Assembly (NCBI GenBank): GCA_015231885.1 | Contig: JADGAT010000015.1 | Span: forward strand, 1-64,000 | Length of the DNA: 64,000 nt | Reading direction: 5' to 3' | Origin: SAR324 cluster bacterium | GTDB lineage: Bacteria > SAR324 > NAC60-12 | Shown: piece after piece, positions 15,116 through 23,776 of the stretch | Layout of the letters: the number at the start of each line of letters is the position of its first letter | Numbering within the stretch: position 1 is the first letter of the stretch | Program-made: the position numbers and the translations under genes | The notes under the pieces: generated by a model | Databases searched by the model: none | What the model was told of the DNA's origin: nothing | What the model saw: the letters and a program-made list of their open reading frames with translations, nothing else

Positions 15116-16411
15116 GTGGCACCATCTCAGTTAAAGCACAAAAGAAAGCAAAAGAAAGCAAAAGATTCCAGCTGGATTTATATAATTGCACCTTTGCTGG
15201 TATTATTAGGCGGTGTTTTAATGCTGGGCTACATTACCTTCACTTCGGATAATTTAAGAGACAAGGAAGATCCTGCTGCAAATCAATGGGCTGTTGAATA
15301 TTGGAGAACGCCTATCCCTGACCAGGGAAATCCTCCTCCGGAGTTCCATTTGCTGGCACAGAGAGTTGAGGCAAAAAACTGTAAGGGTTGTCATGTTGAT
15401 AAATTTGCGGAGTGGTCCAGTTCCCTTCATAGTCACGCAATGGGTCCTGGGGTTTATGGACAATATTTTCATTTCAATGAGTCCAGCAAAGCAGAATGCA
15501 ACATCTGTCATGCCCCGATGAGTGAGCAGTGGGAAGATACCCTCGATGTGAATAAAAACTGGGAGCAAAATCCAGAATTCAACAAAGTTCTTTTTGAAGA
15601 AGGAGTCACCTGTGCGGCTTGCCACCTTCGACAGCACCAGCGAAATGCTCCTCCATTGCGTCCTGGAAAAGAATCGCTGTCTCAAGCCCTGCATGGAGAA
15701 CCGGTGCGAACGCCCTTCTTCCAAGCATCTGAATTCTGTAAAGGGTGCCATCAGCATAAACCGGATACTTTAAAAATCGGAGGAAATACTATTGAAAATA
15801 CGTATATAGAGTGGTTGGAAAGCCCTGCTTATGAGCAGGGACGCACTTGCCAGAGTTGTCACATGCCGGACCGGAAGCATTTATGGAAAGGAATTCATGA
15901 TAAAGAAATGACGGCATCCGGGGTGACCATTAATCATTCAGTCAGTTCCAATACACCAAAAAGCGGAAGTTCTTTTAGTGCCACCTTGACAATTAAAAAT
16001 ACAGGAACAGGTCATATGTTTCCGACCTACACGACACCGGCTGTTTTTTTAAAAGCAGCATTTTTAAATAAGCAGGGGCAGGCCATTCCGAATTTCTATG
16101 AAGAAAAAATCATTCAGCGCCGCTTGGACATGTCGACCAACCCCTGGACAGAATTTTTTGATACACGTCTGGCACCAAATGAGTCGCTTACTTTAGAATT
16201 TCATAAAACAGTGCCTCCAGAAGCTGCAAGCTTTCAACTGTGGATTTGGGTAGAACCTGATGAGTTCTATGAAGGTTTTTTTCGAACTACCCTAAAAAAT
16301 TCACAGACTCATGAGGGCCGTGCTCAATTAGAAGATGCTTTACAAACGACATTGGATCGGCAATATCCATTATTTTCAAAAACACTATCTGTTGCTGCAG
16401 ATGCAAATTAA
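15116..16411 (+). CDS. Membrane-anchored multiheme cytochrome c (five haem sites)
   Basis: A 431-residue protein with a basic N-terminus, a single membrane anchor (about residues 20-40) and five Cys-X-X-Cys-His motifs: Cys-Lys-Gly-Cys-His, Cys-Asn-Ile-Cys-His, Cys-Ala-Ala-Cys-His, Cys-Lys-Gly-Cys-His and Cys-Gln-Ser-Cys-His. The spacing resembles cytochrome c554/NrfA-type haem packing. A C-terminal beta-sandwich-like part (about 285-425) with Gly-Thr-Gly-His-Met-Phe-Pro-Thr lacks haems. It is probably a periplasmic electron carrier or reductase. GTG at 15116 is chosen because AGGA lies five bases upstream, whereas an upstream TTG at 15098 has none. The following ccmCDE genes serve haem attachment to such proteins. 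Confidence 0.82.
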   Translation: MAPSQLKHKRKQKKAKDSSWIYIIAPLLVLLGGVLMLGYITFTSDNLRDKEDPAANQWAVEYWRTPIPDQGNPPPEFHLLAQRVEAKNCKGCHVDKFAEWSSSLHSHAMGPGVYGQYFHFNESSKAECNICHAPMSEQWEDTLDVNKNWEQNPEFNKVLFEEGVTCAACHLRQHQRNAPPLRPGKESLSQALHGEPVRTPFFQASEFCKGCHQHKPDTLKIGGNTIENTYIEWLESPAYEQGRTCQSCHMPDRKHLWKGIHDKEMTASGVTINHSVSSNTPKSGSSFSATLTIKNTGTGHMFPTYTTPAVFLKAAFLNKQGQAIPNFYEEKIIQRRLDMSTNPWTEFFDTRLAPNESLTLEFHKTVPPEAASFQLWIWVEPDEFYEGFFRTTLKNSQTHEGRAQLEDALQTTLDRQYPLFSKTLSVAADAN

Positions 16412-16432
16412 CTTTAACAGGCAAAGGATATT

Positions 16433-17866
16433 ATGGAATTTGAACCAGTCATTGGTTTAGAAATACATGCACAAATGGCAACTCAATCCAAAATTTTCTG
16501 CAATTGCTCTACTGAATTTGGAAAACCCCCCAACGCCAACACATGCCCTGTTTGTCTAGGTTTACCTGGAGTTTTACCAGTATTAAACAAACAGGTTCTG
16601 GAATTTGCTGTCCGGCTGGGACTGGCAACCAATTGCACAATTCGTCTGGACTCACAATTTGCCAGAAAGAATTATTTCTATCCTGACTTACCCAAAGCCT
16701 ATCAGATTTCACAGTTCGATCGGCCCATTTGTGAAAACGGGTGGCTGAATGTTGATGTCAATGGACAGACGAAAAAAATAGGAATCACACGCATTCACAT
16801 GGAAGAAGATGCCGGCAAACTGATACATGGGGATGGAGATGATGACTGCAGTTATGTCGATTTGAACCGTGCAGGGGTTCCTCTTTTGGAAATTGTGAGT
16901 GAACCCGATATACGCACTCCTGAAGAAGCAAAAGCTTACATGGAAAAAATCCATTCAATCGTCTGTTACTTAGGAGTTTCTGATGGAGATATGGAAAAAG
17001 GAAATCTTCGGTGTGATGCCAATGTTTCTTTAAGGTTGGCAGGGCAAGAAGAATTTGGTACACGAACAGAGACCAAGAATCTCAATTCTTTTCGTTTTAT
17101 CCAGCAGGCCATTGTTTATGAAATTGCACGACAGAAAGAAGAGTTGCTCGATGGGCATGAAATTGTACAAGAAACTCGGTTGTGGGATTCTGATAAAAAA
17201 ATAACATACAGCATGCGCAGCAAAGAAGAAGCACACGACTACCGCTATTTTCCAGACCCGGATCTCCCCGTTGCCCATATCACTCAGGGTTGGGTGGATT
17301 CAATTGCAGAAACTTTACCTGAATTACCAGATGCAAAACGGCAGCGCTTTATTAATCAGTACGGATTACGGCTGGAAGATGCCAGTGTCTTAGTGGCAGA
17401 ACAGTCAATTGCCGATTATTATGAAGACGTGGCTGCCCATCAGGTAAATCCCAAAACGGTTTACAACTGGGTGATTATGGAAATGGGACGTGTGATGAAT
17501 GAAACTAGAAAACGTATTGGAGAGCTTGGTATTTCTACAAATCATTTAGCGGAATTAATAGGACTGATTGAAGACAATTCGATCAGTGGTAAAATAGCAA
17601 AAGCCGTTTTTGAAGAAATGCTCAAAAATAACCAGTCCCCACATGTCATTGTCGAAGCAAAAGGGCTGAAACAGATATCTGATGAGGGTGCATTGGGACA
17701 GCAAATTGATGAAATTTTAGAAAGCAATCCGGCACAAGTCGAACAGTACCGTGCTGGTAAAACAAAAGTAATTGGTTTTTTTGTGGGACAAATAATGAAA
17801 GCCACTAAAGGACAGGCCCACCCTCAAATAGTAAATCAATTGTTAAAACAAAAATTAGACTTATAA
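16433..17866 (+). CDS. gatB: Asp-tRNA(Asn)/Glu-tRNA(Gln) amidotransferase subunit B
   Basis: A 477-residue protein of full GatB length. With GatA and GatC it converts Glu-tRNA(Gln) and Asp-tRNA(Asn) to the amidated forms. Landmarks are the N-terminal Pro-Val-Ile-Gly-Leu-Glu-Ile-His-Ala-Gln, Ser-Lys-Ile-Phe-Cys-Asn-Cys-Ser with a second zinc Cys pair (Cys-Pro-Val-Cys-Leu-Gly), the Tyr-Phe-Tyr-Pro-Asp-Leu-Pro-Lys-Ala-Tyr-Gln motif near residue 80, His-Met-Glu-Glu-Asp-Ala-Gly-Lys near 122, and the C-terminal helical YqeY-like tail. gatA and gatC are not nearby. It lies within the cytochrome/ccm operon. Confidence 0.96.
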   Translation: MEFEPVIGLEIHAQMATQSKIFCNCSTEFGKPPNANTCPVCLGLPGVLPVLNKQVLEFAVRLGLATNCTIRLDSQFARKNYFYPDLPKAYQISQFDRPICENGWLNVDVNGQTKKIGITRIHMEEDAGKLIHGDGDDDCSYVDLNRAGVPLLEIVSEPDIRTPEEAKAYMEKIHSIVCYLGVSDGDMEKGNLRCDANVSLRLAGQEEFGTRTETKNLNSFRFIQQAIVYEIARQKEELLDGHEIVQETRLWDSDKKITYSMRSKEEAHDYRYFPDPDLPVAHITQGWVDSIAETLPELPDAKRQRFINQYGLRLEDASVLVAEQSIADYYEDVAAHQVNPKTVYNWVIMEMGRVMNETRKRIGELGISTNHLAELIGLIEDNSISGKIAKAVFEEMLKNNQSPHVIVEAKGLKQISDEGALGQQIDEILESNPAQVEQYRAGKTKVIGFFVGQIMKATKGQAHPQIVNQLLKQKLDL

Positions 17867-17882
17867 CTGATGATAGGATTAT

Positions 17883-18575
17883 ATGACCCGTTGGATTAAA
17901 ATACTCGAACCTCTTTCGATTATAAGCCTTCTTGGATGTGCAATTTGGATATTTTATGGCACACCCACTGAGTCAGAAATGGGGTTTGTGCAAAAAATTA
18001 TGTATCTTCATGTTCCTTCAGTCATTGTGGCTTACGCTGCTTTTTTTGTCGTATTCGCATTCAGCATTGCCTACCTATGGAAACGTGATATAATGTTTGA
18101 TCAAATTGCGAAATCTTCTGCAGAAATTGGGGAGGTCTTTTGTGCATTGGTTCTCATCACAGGAGCCATCTGGGGAAAGCCGACATGGGGAACCTACTGG
18201 GTATGGGATGCCCGCCTCACAACAACCCTTTTACTTTTTTTGATATTTGCAGGATATTTTCTATTGCGTTCCTTTACAAGAGAACGTGAAAGAGCGGCTC
18301 GTCTGGCTGCAGTTCTTGGTATCATTGGATTTCTGGATATTCCTATTATTCATAAGTCTGTGGAATGGTGGCGTACTCTGCACCAGCCAACGACTTTATT
18401 CAAAGTAGAAGCCGCGGAAGCAAAGCCTGCTATGCCAATGGAATTGCTACTGCCTCTGTTGGTTACCATGGGAGCTATGCTGCTTTTCTACGTTTATCTC
18501 TTGCTGCTTCGTATTCAAATGGAACAACAATACGACACCTTACAAGAATTGATTGCCAATAATGAAGGAGGATAG
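17883..18575 (+). CDS. ccmC: Haem exporter protein CcmC
   Basis: A 230-residue membrane protein with six predicted helices. The tryptophan-rich haem-handling motif Trp-Gly-Lys-Pro-Thr-Trp-Gly-Thr-Tyr-Trp-Val-Trp-Asp-Ala-Arg-Leu-Thr is near residue 98. Flanking histidines that ligate haem are in Tyr-Leu-His-Val-Pro near 40 and Ile-Ile-His-Lys-Ser-Val-Glu-Trp-Trp near 157. CcmC presents haem to CcmE on the outer face of the inner membrane. It begins 16 bases after gatB and is followed closely by ccmD and ccmE. Confidence 0.94.
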   Translation: MTRWIKILEPLSIISLLGCAIWIFYGTPTESEMGFVQKIMYLHVPSVIVAYAAFFVVFAFSIAYLWKRDIMFDQIAKSSAEIGEVFCALVLITGAIWGKPTWGTYWVWDARLTTTLLLFLIFAGYFLLRSFTRERERAARLAAVLGIIGFLDIPIIHKSVEWWRTLHQPTTLFKVEAAEAKPAMPMELLLPLLVTMGAMLLFYVYLLLLRIQMEQQYDTLQELIANNEGG

Positions 18576-18579
18576 CAAC

Positions 18580-18717
18580 ATGCCAATGAATCTCGAATAC
18601 GTTTTTACGACCTATGGAATTTGGTTGATCACCTTCATCCTCTACGTCTTCATCATTAGGAAAAAATTAAAAACCTACAATGATGCGTTGGAAAACTTTA
18701 AGCAGAAACAAACATGA
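18580..18717 (+). CDS. ccmD: CcmD-like small membrane protein
   Basis: A 45-residue protein starting at the ATG after an AAGGAGGA site (18564-18571). One membrane helix (about residues 14-27) is followed by a basic, polar tail, exactly the form of CcmD, which helps release haem-loaded CcmE from the CcmABC complex. Its stop overlaps the ccmE start by four bases (ATGA). Sequence conservation in this family is low, so the call relies on size, topology and position between ccmC and ccmE. Confidence 0.82.
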   Translation: MPMNLEYVFTTYGIWLITFILYVFIIRKKLKTYNDALENFKQKQT

Positions 18718-19151
18718 AATCTACCTATAAATTTTTAATTGGCAGCATTATTATCTTGGTTGTCCTGGCGGCATTATCGATCCAGGGTTTACAGGAAATG
18801 ACGGTGTTTTTTCACACACCAGAAGAAATCTTGAAGGACGCCAACACTTTTGAAAACAAGACGATTCGGATTGGAGCACTCGTACAGTCAGGAAGCGTAG
18901 ACTGGGACTCCAAAAATCTACTCTTGTCATTCCGTATCACCGAAGACTCACAACACTTCATCCCTGTAGTGTATGAAGGAATCAAACCAGATATGTTTCG
19001 CGAAGGACAAGGAGTGGTTGTTGAAGGGAAAATGAAAGGAGATACATTCTATGCACACCAACTGTTGGTTAAGCATAGTGAAGAATACAAGCTCGATCCA
19101 AAAGAACACAAAGCTAAAAAAGACTACTACAAAACCCTGGATAAATCATAG
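18714..19151 (+). CDS. ccmE: Cytochrome c-type biogenesis haem chaperone CcmE
   Basis: A 145-residue protein with an N-terminal membrane anchor (about 6-24) and a periplasmic OB-fold. The haem-binding site is His-Ser-Glu-Glu-Tyr near residue 121, a variant of the usual His-Asp-Glu-Asn-Tyr, with the covalent His and the axial Tyr both kept. It carries haem from CcmC to the CcmF/H ligation complex. ccmA, ccmB, ccmF, ccmG and ccmH are not in the window, so the ccm genes of this genome are split. It ends nine bases before a converging lipoprotein gene. Confidence 0.93.
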   Translation: MKSTYKFLIGSIIILVVLAALSIQGLQEMTVFFHTPEEILKDANTFENKTIRIGALVQSGSVDWDSKNLLLSFRITEDSQHFIPVVYEGIKPDMFREGQGVVVEGKMKGDTFYAHQLLVKHSEEYKLDPKEHKAKKDYYKTLDKS

Positions 19152-19160
19152 CCTCGCTTT

Positions 19161-19556
19161 TTAAAATTCCGTATACGAGAAGACGCCTTTCTTCTTTCTG
19201 ATTAACAAGGGATTGATGGGTATGGGATTCAAATGATATTTCTCCAACCGATCACATTCTTCATAGTGGCAAGTCTCTCTTGGAATGTACTTTAAATTAT
19301 CCTGATAAAAAGCATTCGCTCCAAACACTTCCAGTTTTTCCTGCATACTAAACTGGCAAACCCCCCAATACTCACAAGTACTGATTTCGCGCAGCTCGCT
19401 ATCACTGAGCGTGTGTGGATTTGCAATTTGCAGTTCCGTTGGTGAATGATAACGTTGTGTGTATTGTGTTTTCCCCAAGCAGCCTGCTATCAAAAACAGA
19501 AATACAAGACAACCACAAAAACAGATCTGATATCTTTTTGTCTTATTTAGGAACAT
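19161..19556 (-). CDS. Hypothetical small lipoprotein
   Basis: A 131-residue protein with a signal peptide and a lipobox-like Leu-Ile-Ala-Gly-Cys near residue 27, so probably lipid-anchored. The mature part contains several cysteines (two in Cys-Glu-Tyr-Trp-Gly-Val-Cys) and a Cys-His-Tyr-Glu-Glu-Cys motif, possibly paired in disulfides. No family was recognised. The ATG at 19556 is preferred to a TTG two codons upstream. It shares orientation with the next gene and may be co-transcribed with it. Confidence 0.6.
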   Translation of the reverse strand: MFLNKTKRYQICFCGCLVFLFLIAGCLGKTQYTQRYHSPTELQIANPHTLSDSELREISTCEYWGVCQFSMQEKLEVFGANAFYQDNLKYIPRETCHYEECDRLEKYHLNPIPINPLLIRKKKGVFSYTEF

Positions 19557-19601
19557 AAACAAAGCAAGACTGAGGTCAATATTAGTTGGCAGCCATTATT
19601 C

Positions 19602-20075
19602 TCACCGAGTTGTCTGCGTTTTTTTTTCAATATATTTCAGATAATTGGGATCATCCTGCACGATCGGATCCCGCTTTCCTTCCAGAATTTCTTTATTTCT
19701 CTGCAACCTTTGTTGTCCTGCCAGTCGCTGTATCTCCTTTTGCTGTTTTTTTTGCTCATTTTTTACAATTTGTTTTTTCCCTTGTTCTGGAGAAGTCGAC
19801 CCTTCCTGTAGTTTTTTGATTTCTGCAGCACGTTTTTGACGACTCTTATACTCATCTACGTAATTACTATACTTCTGAGACAGCAATTTTTGCTTTCTCA
19901 ATTTCCGTGCTTCCAGGAGACGTAACTTATAATTATCAATGTGTTGATAATATAATTGATTTTTTTTCACCTCATTGGAAGTTTCAATTCGTCTGCTCTG
20001 AGCACAGAGAAAACCTGAGAAAAAGCAAAATACCACAAAGAAAAGAACTATTTTTATGTACTTTTGAGCCACCAT
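19602..20075 (-). CDS. Hypothetical exported, highly charged helical protein
   Basis: A 157-residue protein with a signal peptide (residues 1-26, ending Leu-Cys-Ala-Gln-Ser). The rest is a long, strongly basic and acidic stretch rich in Lys, Gln, Arg and Glu, predicted to be helical or coiled coil. A GGAGGG site precedes ATG. No family was recognised. A periplasmic structural or spacer role is possible but unsupported. Confidence 0.62.
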   Translation of the reverse strand: MVAQKYIKIVLFFVVFCFFSGFLCAQSRRIETSNEVKKNQLYYQHIDNYKLRLLEARKLRKQKLLSQKYSNYVDEYKSRQKRAAEIKKLQEGSTSPEQGKKQIVKNEQKKQQKEIQRLAGQQRLQRNKEILEGKRDPIVQDDPNYLKYIEKKTQTTR

Positions 20076-20413
20076 GACACCCTCCCATGGATTATCGATA
20101 CCATTGAGTCAATGTAGAGTCCGATTATAGCATACCTGTTTTAAAAAACATACTTTGATCACATCAAAAGATGCTTCCCAATTCATGTTTATTTTGTTCG
20201 CATTTGTTTATTTTTTAAACACATGATTAATTTTTAATCCAGATCAATGCGGCACGCAAGTTTGCAAAAATACAAAATTTATTCTTTATAATCAATATCT
20301 TGGAAATTATTATTTAGTTTGGCACAACTTATGCTGAAAGGGTAAAAACACAAACACTCAATTTTTATCTTCTCTTGTTTGTCTCTAACATAAAATTTAG
20401 AAAGGCCCACACT
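20076..20413. other. AT-rich divergent intergenic region before amt
   Basis: No gene is seen. The region separates two divergent transcripts and is AT-rich. A sigma-54-like promoter for amt lies at 20319-20335. No clear paired NtrC site was identified by eye. Confidence 0.5.
20319..20335 (+). promoter_or_regulatory. Sigma-54-type promoter of the ammonium transporter
   Basis: TTGGCAC is followed by AACTT and ATGCT, so the -24 GG and -12 GC dinucleotides are separated exactly as in the sigma-54 consensus. It lies about 80 bases before the amt start, fitting nitrogen-starvation control by NtrC/RpoN. Confidence 0.65.
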
Positions 20414-21709
20414 ATGGAATCTTTTGCTGACGCTAAATATATCTTTGATACAATCTGGTTATTGATCAGCGGCTGCCTGGTCATGTGGATGGCTGCCGGT
20501 TTTGCTATGCTGGAAGCAGGATTGGTACGCTCCAAGAACACCACAGCAATTTTGACAAAAAACATTGCACTCTATGCACTTGCCTGTCTTGCCTACTATG
20601 TGATCGGCTACGACTTGATGTATGGTGAAGGAAACTCATTTTTAGGCATGGGGGCATTCATCTCTAGTGCTTCTGATGGAGACCATAGCGGGCTGTCGGA
20701 CTTTTTCTTTCAAGTAGTTTTCGTTGCAACAGCAGCTTCTATCGTTTCTGGTACTGTCGCAGAGCGTGTGAAATTTTGGCCATTCATGGTATTTACCTTG
20801 GTTTTGACCGCTTTCATCTATCCAATTCAGGGTCACTGGACATGGGGCGGATCAGCTCTGGGTGGTTTGATTGATGGCTTCAGTGATTTTGCAGGTTCTA
20901 CTATTGTTCACTCTGTTGGTGGATGGGCGGCTTTAGCTGGTGCACTGCTGCTGGGAGCACGAAAAGATAAATACACCGCAGATGGTAAAGTCAATCCTAT
21001 TCCAGGAGCCAATTTACCTTTGGCCACTCTGGGTACTTTCATCTTATGGTTCGGTTGGTTTGGATTCAACGGTGGATCCCAGTTGGCTTTAGGATCCAAA
21101 GATGATGCCAATGCGATCTCTGCTGTGATTGCCAATACCAATCTTGCTGCCTGCGGTGGAGCAATTATGGCAATGATACTGACACAGATTCTTTACAAAA
21201 AAGTGGACTTAACGATGGTGCTTAACGGCGCATTGGCAGGATTGGTGGCCATTACAGCAGGCCCGGATTACCCGTCAATGGGTCTGGCAGCAGTGATTGG
21301 AGCAATTGGTGGAATTTTGGTCGTGTTTGCCATTCCTTTCTTTGATAAATTGAAAATCGATGACCCCGTTGGTGCATTATCCGTACACTTGGTCAATGGG
21401 ATCTGGGGTACATTAGCTGTCGGAATCTTTAATCCCGACGTTTCCCTTTTTGCTCAGGTTAAAGGAATTGTGGTAGTTGGAATCTTTGTTTTTGCAGTCA
21501 GTTTGGTTGTTTGGGGCGTATTGAAAGCAATCGTAGGAATCCGGGTATCTGAAGAATTGGAATACGAAGGAGTGGACGCTTTCGAATTCGGATTGCATGC
21601 CTACCCTGAATTCACAGGAGGCTTCCATTCTGGTACCAAGCCCATATCAGGCAGTTCTTCAGGCTCCAAAGAAATGACGGGGCAATTGAACCCTGAAATG
21701 GCCAAGTAA
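20414..21709 (+). CDS. amt: Ammonium transporter Amt/AmtB
   Basis: A 431-residue membrane protein with about 11 helices and no missing regions. Family marks include Gly-Phe-Ala-Met-Leu-Glu-Ala-Gly near residue 30, the Asp-Phe-Ala-Gly-Ser-Thr-Ile-Val-His-Ser-Val-Gly-Gly-Trp motif near 160 with the first pore His, and Trp-Phe-Gly-Trp-Phe-Gly-Phe-Asn-Gly-Gly-Ser near 214. Amt conducts ammonium into the cell. The ATG at 20414 is favoured because AAAGG lies shortly upstream; a TTG 39 bases earlier would add an unusual polar tail. A glnB/glnK regulator, often adjacent, is absent. Confidence 0.95.
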   Translation: MESFADAKYIFDTIWLLISGCLVMWMAAGFAMLEAGLVRSKNTTAILTKNIALYALACLAYYVIGYDLMYGEGNSFLGMGAFISSASDGDHSGLSDFFFQVVFVATAASIVSGTVAERVKFWPFMVFTLVLTAFIYPIQGHWTWGGSALGGLIDGFSDFAGSTIVHSVGGWAALAGALLLGARKDKYTADGKVNPIPGANLPLATLGTFILWFGWFGFNGGSQLALGSKDDANAISAVIANTNLAACGGAIMAMILTQILYKKVDLTMVLNGALAGLVAITAGPDYPSMGLAAVIGAIGGILVVFAIPFFDKLKIDDPVGALSVHLVNGIWGTLAVGIFNPDVSLFAQVKGIVVVGIFVFAVSLVVWGVLKAIVGIRVSEELEYEGVDAFEFGLHAYPEFTGGFHSGTKPISGSSSGSKEMTGQLNPEMAK

Positions 21710-21806
21710 CTTAAAAACATTGTTGTTCAGATAAATTGTTTTATTCTCCTCTCTTCTTTTGAAGAGTTCCTCCTTGGGCATTCTTTCTGAGTGCTCAGTC
21801 TCCTCT

Positions 21807-21851
21807 AAACCAGTGGAACATTCCCCCTTTGTTTCACTGGTTTTTCTTTTT
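21807..21851 (+). terminator. Intrinsic terminator after amt
   Basis: AAACCAGTG pairs with CACTGGTTT across a loop and runs directly into TTTTTCTTTTTT. It lies about 100 bases after the amt stop. Confidence 0.75.
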
Positions 21852-21933
21852 TCTAGCTCCCAATTTTTTGACCGGTTCTCTGTCCCCTGCTGCGATATTT
21901 TTTAATATTTCCAGAACTTTTCCTATCGGGAAT

Positions 21934-21949
21934 GTTACTCATGGGTAAC
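21934..21949. promoter_or_regulatory. Palindrome upstream of htrA (possible operator)
   Basis: GTTACTCATGGGTAAC is a near-perfect 16-bp inverted repeat about 70 bases before the protease start. A regulator-binding role is a guess from symmetry and position. Confidence 0.3.
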
Positions 21950-22018
21950 GTGACCAAACGATCGTGTCACAAACCATAAACACGAGCATGTGCAGTATAG
22001 TTTTAAAAAGGAGAAATG

Positions 22019-23455
22019 ATGGGTAGAAAATTTTTATTGATTATTACATTAGTATGCACCACCTTATCGTGGAACATCGCTTTGGCAAACAGCCGTCTCC
22101 AAACACTGGTTGAAGCCTCTAAAGCCCGTGCGGATATTGTAGAAAAAGTACAAAAAGCGGTTGTTCACATTAAGGTAGAAAAAACAATAAACACGTCCCA
22201 GCACCCTTCGACTCTCAATAATCCTTACGAACTATTCAATGATGAATTTTTTGATCGTTTTTTCCCAGGCATGCGCCCTGAAAGACGGCCAAGACTGCCA
22301 CAGCATCGCAAATTCAAACAGGAAGGTTTAGGTTCTGGTTCCATCATAGACGGCCAGGGACATATTTTAACCAACAATCACGTCGTTGGAGATGCTGACA
22401 AAATTACAGTACGCTTGACGGATGGGAGAGAATTTGACGCAAAGCTGGTTGGGACTGACCCTCTTTCTGATATTGCAGTCATTAAAATAAAAGGTTTGAA
22501 TCTCCCTCAAATGCCTTTAGGGGATTCTGATGAAGTGCGCGTTGGGGAATCGGTCATTGCCATTGGAAATCCATTTGGTCTTTCATACACAGTGACCATG
22601 GGAATTGTGAGTGCCAAAGGGCGATCCAATGTCGGAATTGTCGATTACGAAAATTTTATCCAAACCGATGCCGCCATCAATCCGGGCAATAGCGGAGGGC
22701 CGCTTATCAACCTGCAAGGGCAAATCATCGGAGTGAATACAGCCATTTTCACAAAAAGTGGTGGTTATCAGGGCATTGGGTTTGCGGTCCCTGTCAATAT
22801 GGCGCAACACATCATGAACGAATTGATTTCTGAAGGCAAAGTCTCCAGAGGATGGCTGGGCGTTGGTATCCAAGATGTGACTCCTGATCTTGCCAAAAAT
22901 TTTGGACTTGAAAAAAATCAGGGTGCTTTGATTGCATCGGTGATGCCGAAATCCCCCGCAGCAAAAGCAGGCGTGAAGCAAGGCGATGTCATTGTTCAAT
23001 TCGGTGGAAGACGTATTATTGACAGCAGTCATTTGCGAAATACGGTAGCCAATACAAAGCCGGGGTCAAAAATTTCTGTTGAATTGATTCGAAAAGGTAA
23101 ATCCAAACTAGTTACCGTCACACTGGATAAACGCGCCGAGGAAGAGCAACGGATCAGCGCAAATCCTTCCTCAGAACCATTGGGTCTGGCGGTACAAAAC
23201 TTGACTCCAGAACTGGCAAACAAACTGGGCTATGACGAAAATGCTGGAGTGGTTGTCGCCAATGTTGCACAAAATTCCGCTGCCCATGCAGCAGGGCTTC
23301 GTCCAGGGATGTTGATCACAGAAGTCAATCAGCAGACTGTCACAGACGTCAACTCGTTCAATGCGTTGCTGAAAACAAGAGATTTAGATCAAGGTGTTTT
23401 ACTGCTGGTACAAAGCCAGCAGGGCAGCCGGTATCTGATTCTCAGCTCTAAATAA
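22019..23455 (+). CDS. Periplasmic serine protease/chaperone, DegP/HtrA family
   Basis: A 478-residue Do-type protease. A signal peptide (about 1-24, ending Ile-Ala-Leu-Ala-Asn) is followed by the trypsin-like domain with His in Leu-Thr-Asn-Asn-His-Val-Val near residue 120, Asp in Leu-Ser-Asp-Ile-Ala-Val-Ile near 150, and Ser in Pro-Gly-Asn-Ser-Gly-Gly-Pro-Leu near 226. Two PDZ domains follow (about 275-365 and 385-475). It degrades or refolds damaged envelope proteins. The second of two adjacent ATGs is chosen because AAGGAG then lies five bases upstream. It could help maintain the many cysteine-rich exported proteins encoded further right. Confidence 0.94.
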   Translation: MGRKFLLIITLVCTTLSWNIALANSRLQTLVEASKARADIVEKVQKAVVHIKVEKTINTSQHPSTLNNPYELFNDEFFDRFFPGMRPERRPRLPQHRKFKQEGLGSGSIIDGQGHILTNNHVVGDADKITVRLTDGREFDAKLVGTDPLSDIAVIKIKGLNLPQMPLGDSDEVRVGESVIAIGNPFGLSYTVTMGIVSAKGRSNVGIVDYENFIQTDAAINPGNSGGPLINLQGQIIGVNTAIFTKSGGYQGIGFAVPVNMAQHIMNELISEGKVSRGWLGVGIQDVTPDLAKNFGLEKNQGALIASVMPKSPAAKAGVKQGDVIVQFGGRRIIDSSHLRNTVANTKPGSKISVELIRKGKSKLVTVTLDKRAEEEQRISANPSSEPLGLAVQNLTPELANKLGYDENAGVVVANVAQNSAAHAAGLRPGMLITEVNQQTVTDVNSFNALLKTRDLDQGVLLLVQSQQGSRYLILSSK

Positions 23456-23485
23456 AATTCTATTTTTCGACTTTGCTTTCCCTGC

Positions 23486-23526
23486 TAACCAGCGGGACTC
23501 CCCCCTCTTCCCTGTTCCGCTGGTTA
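23486..23526. terminator. Hairpin between htrA and the higBA remnant
   Basis: A perfect 10-bp stem, TAACCAGCGG / CCGCTGGTTA, with a 21-base loop lies between the converging ends of htrA and the higA remnant and overlaps the latter's stop codon. It lacks a T-run, so it may be factor-dependent or merely block read-through. Confidence 0.5.
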
Positions 23527-23769
23527 CAAGAATCGAGCAATTGCTTTAATTTGATCAATCTCTTCGCCTTCCATTTCTTTTATTTTATCAATATCGAATT
23601 GATTCTGGAGGCGAATAAAAAATTCTTCTGAGACGCCAAAATACTTGTCTAACCTTAAACCAACCTTAGGTGAAATCCTTCTTTTTCCTCGCAATATTTC
23701 ACTTACTGCCATATTAGGAATACTTGTATCTTTAGCAAGTCGATAAGCTGTAATTCCAAGTGGTTCCAT
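23524..23769 (-). pseudogene. HigA-like antitoxin lacking its N-terminus
   Basis: The readable frame from ATG at 23769 gives 81 residues of an XRE/HigA helix-turn-helix antitoxin: Tyr-Arg-Leu-Ala-Lys-Asp, then Met-Ala-Val-Ser-Glu-Ile-Leu-Arg-Gly-Lys-Arg-Arg-Ile and Ala/Gly-Leu-Arg-Leu-Asp-Lys-Tyr-Phe-Gly. The frame stays open upstream of this ATG (Asp-Cys-Glu-Glu-Phe) with no other start, and the usual His-Pro-Gly-Glu beginning is missing. The ATG therefore corresponds to an internal methionine. DNA-binding residues are intact, so it might still repress. It is fused by deletion to the toxin remnant. Confidence 0.7.
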
Positions 23770-23776
23770 AAATTCT

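Noticed and set aside
21910..21945. Sigma-E-type promoter before htrA
   Set aside because: GAACTT is present, but the expected -10 element at the right spacing is poor.
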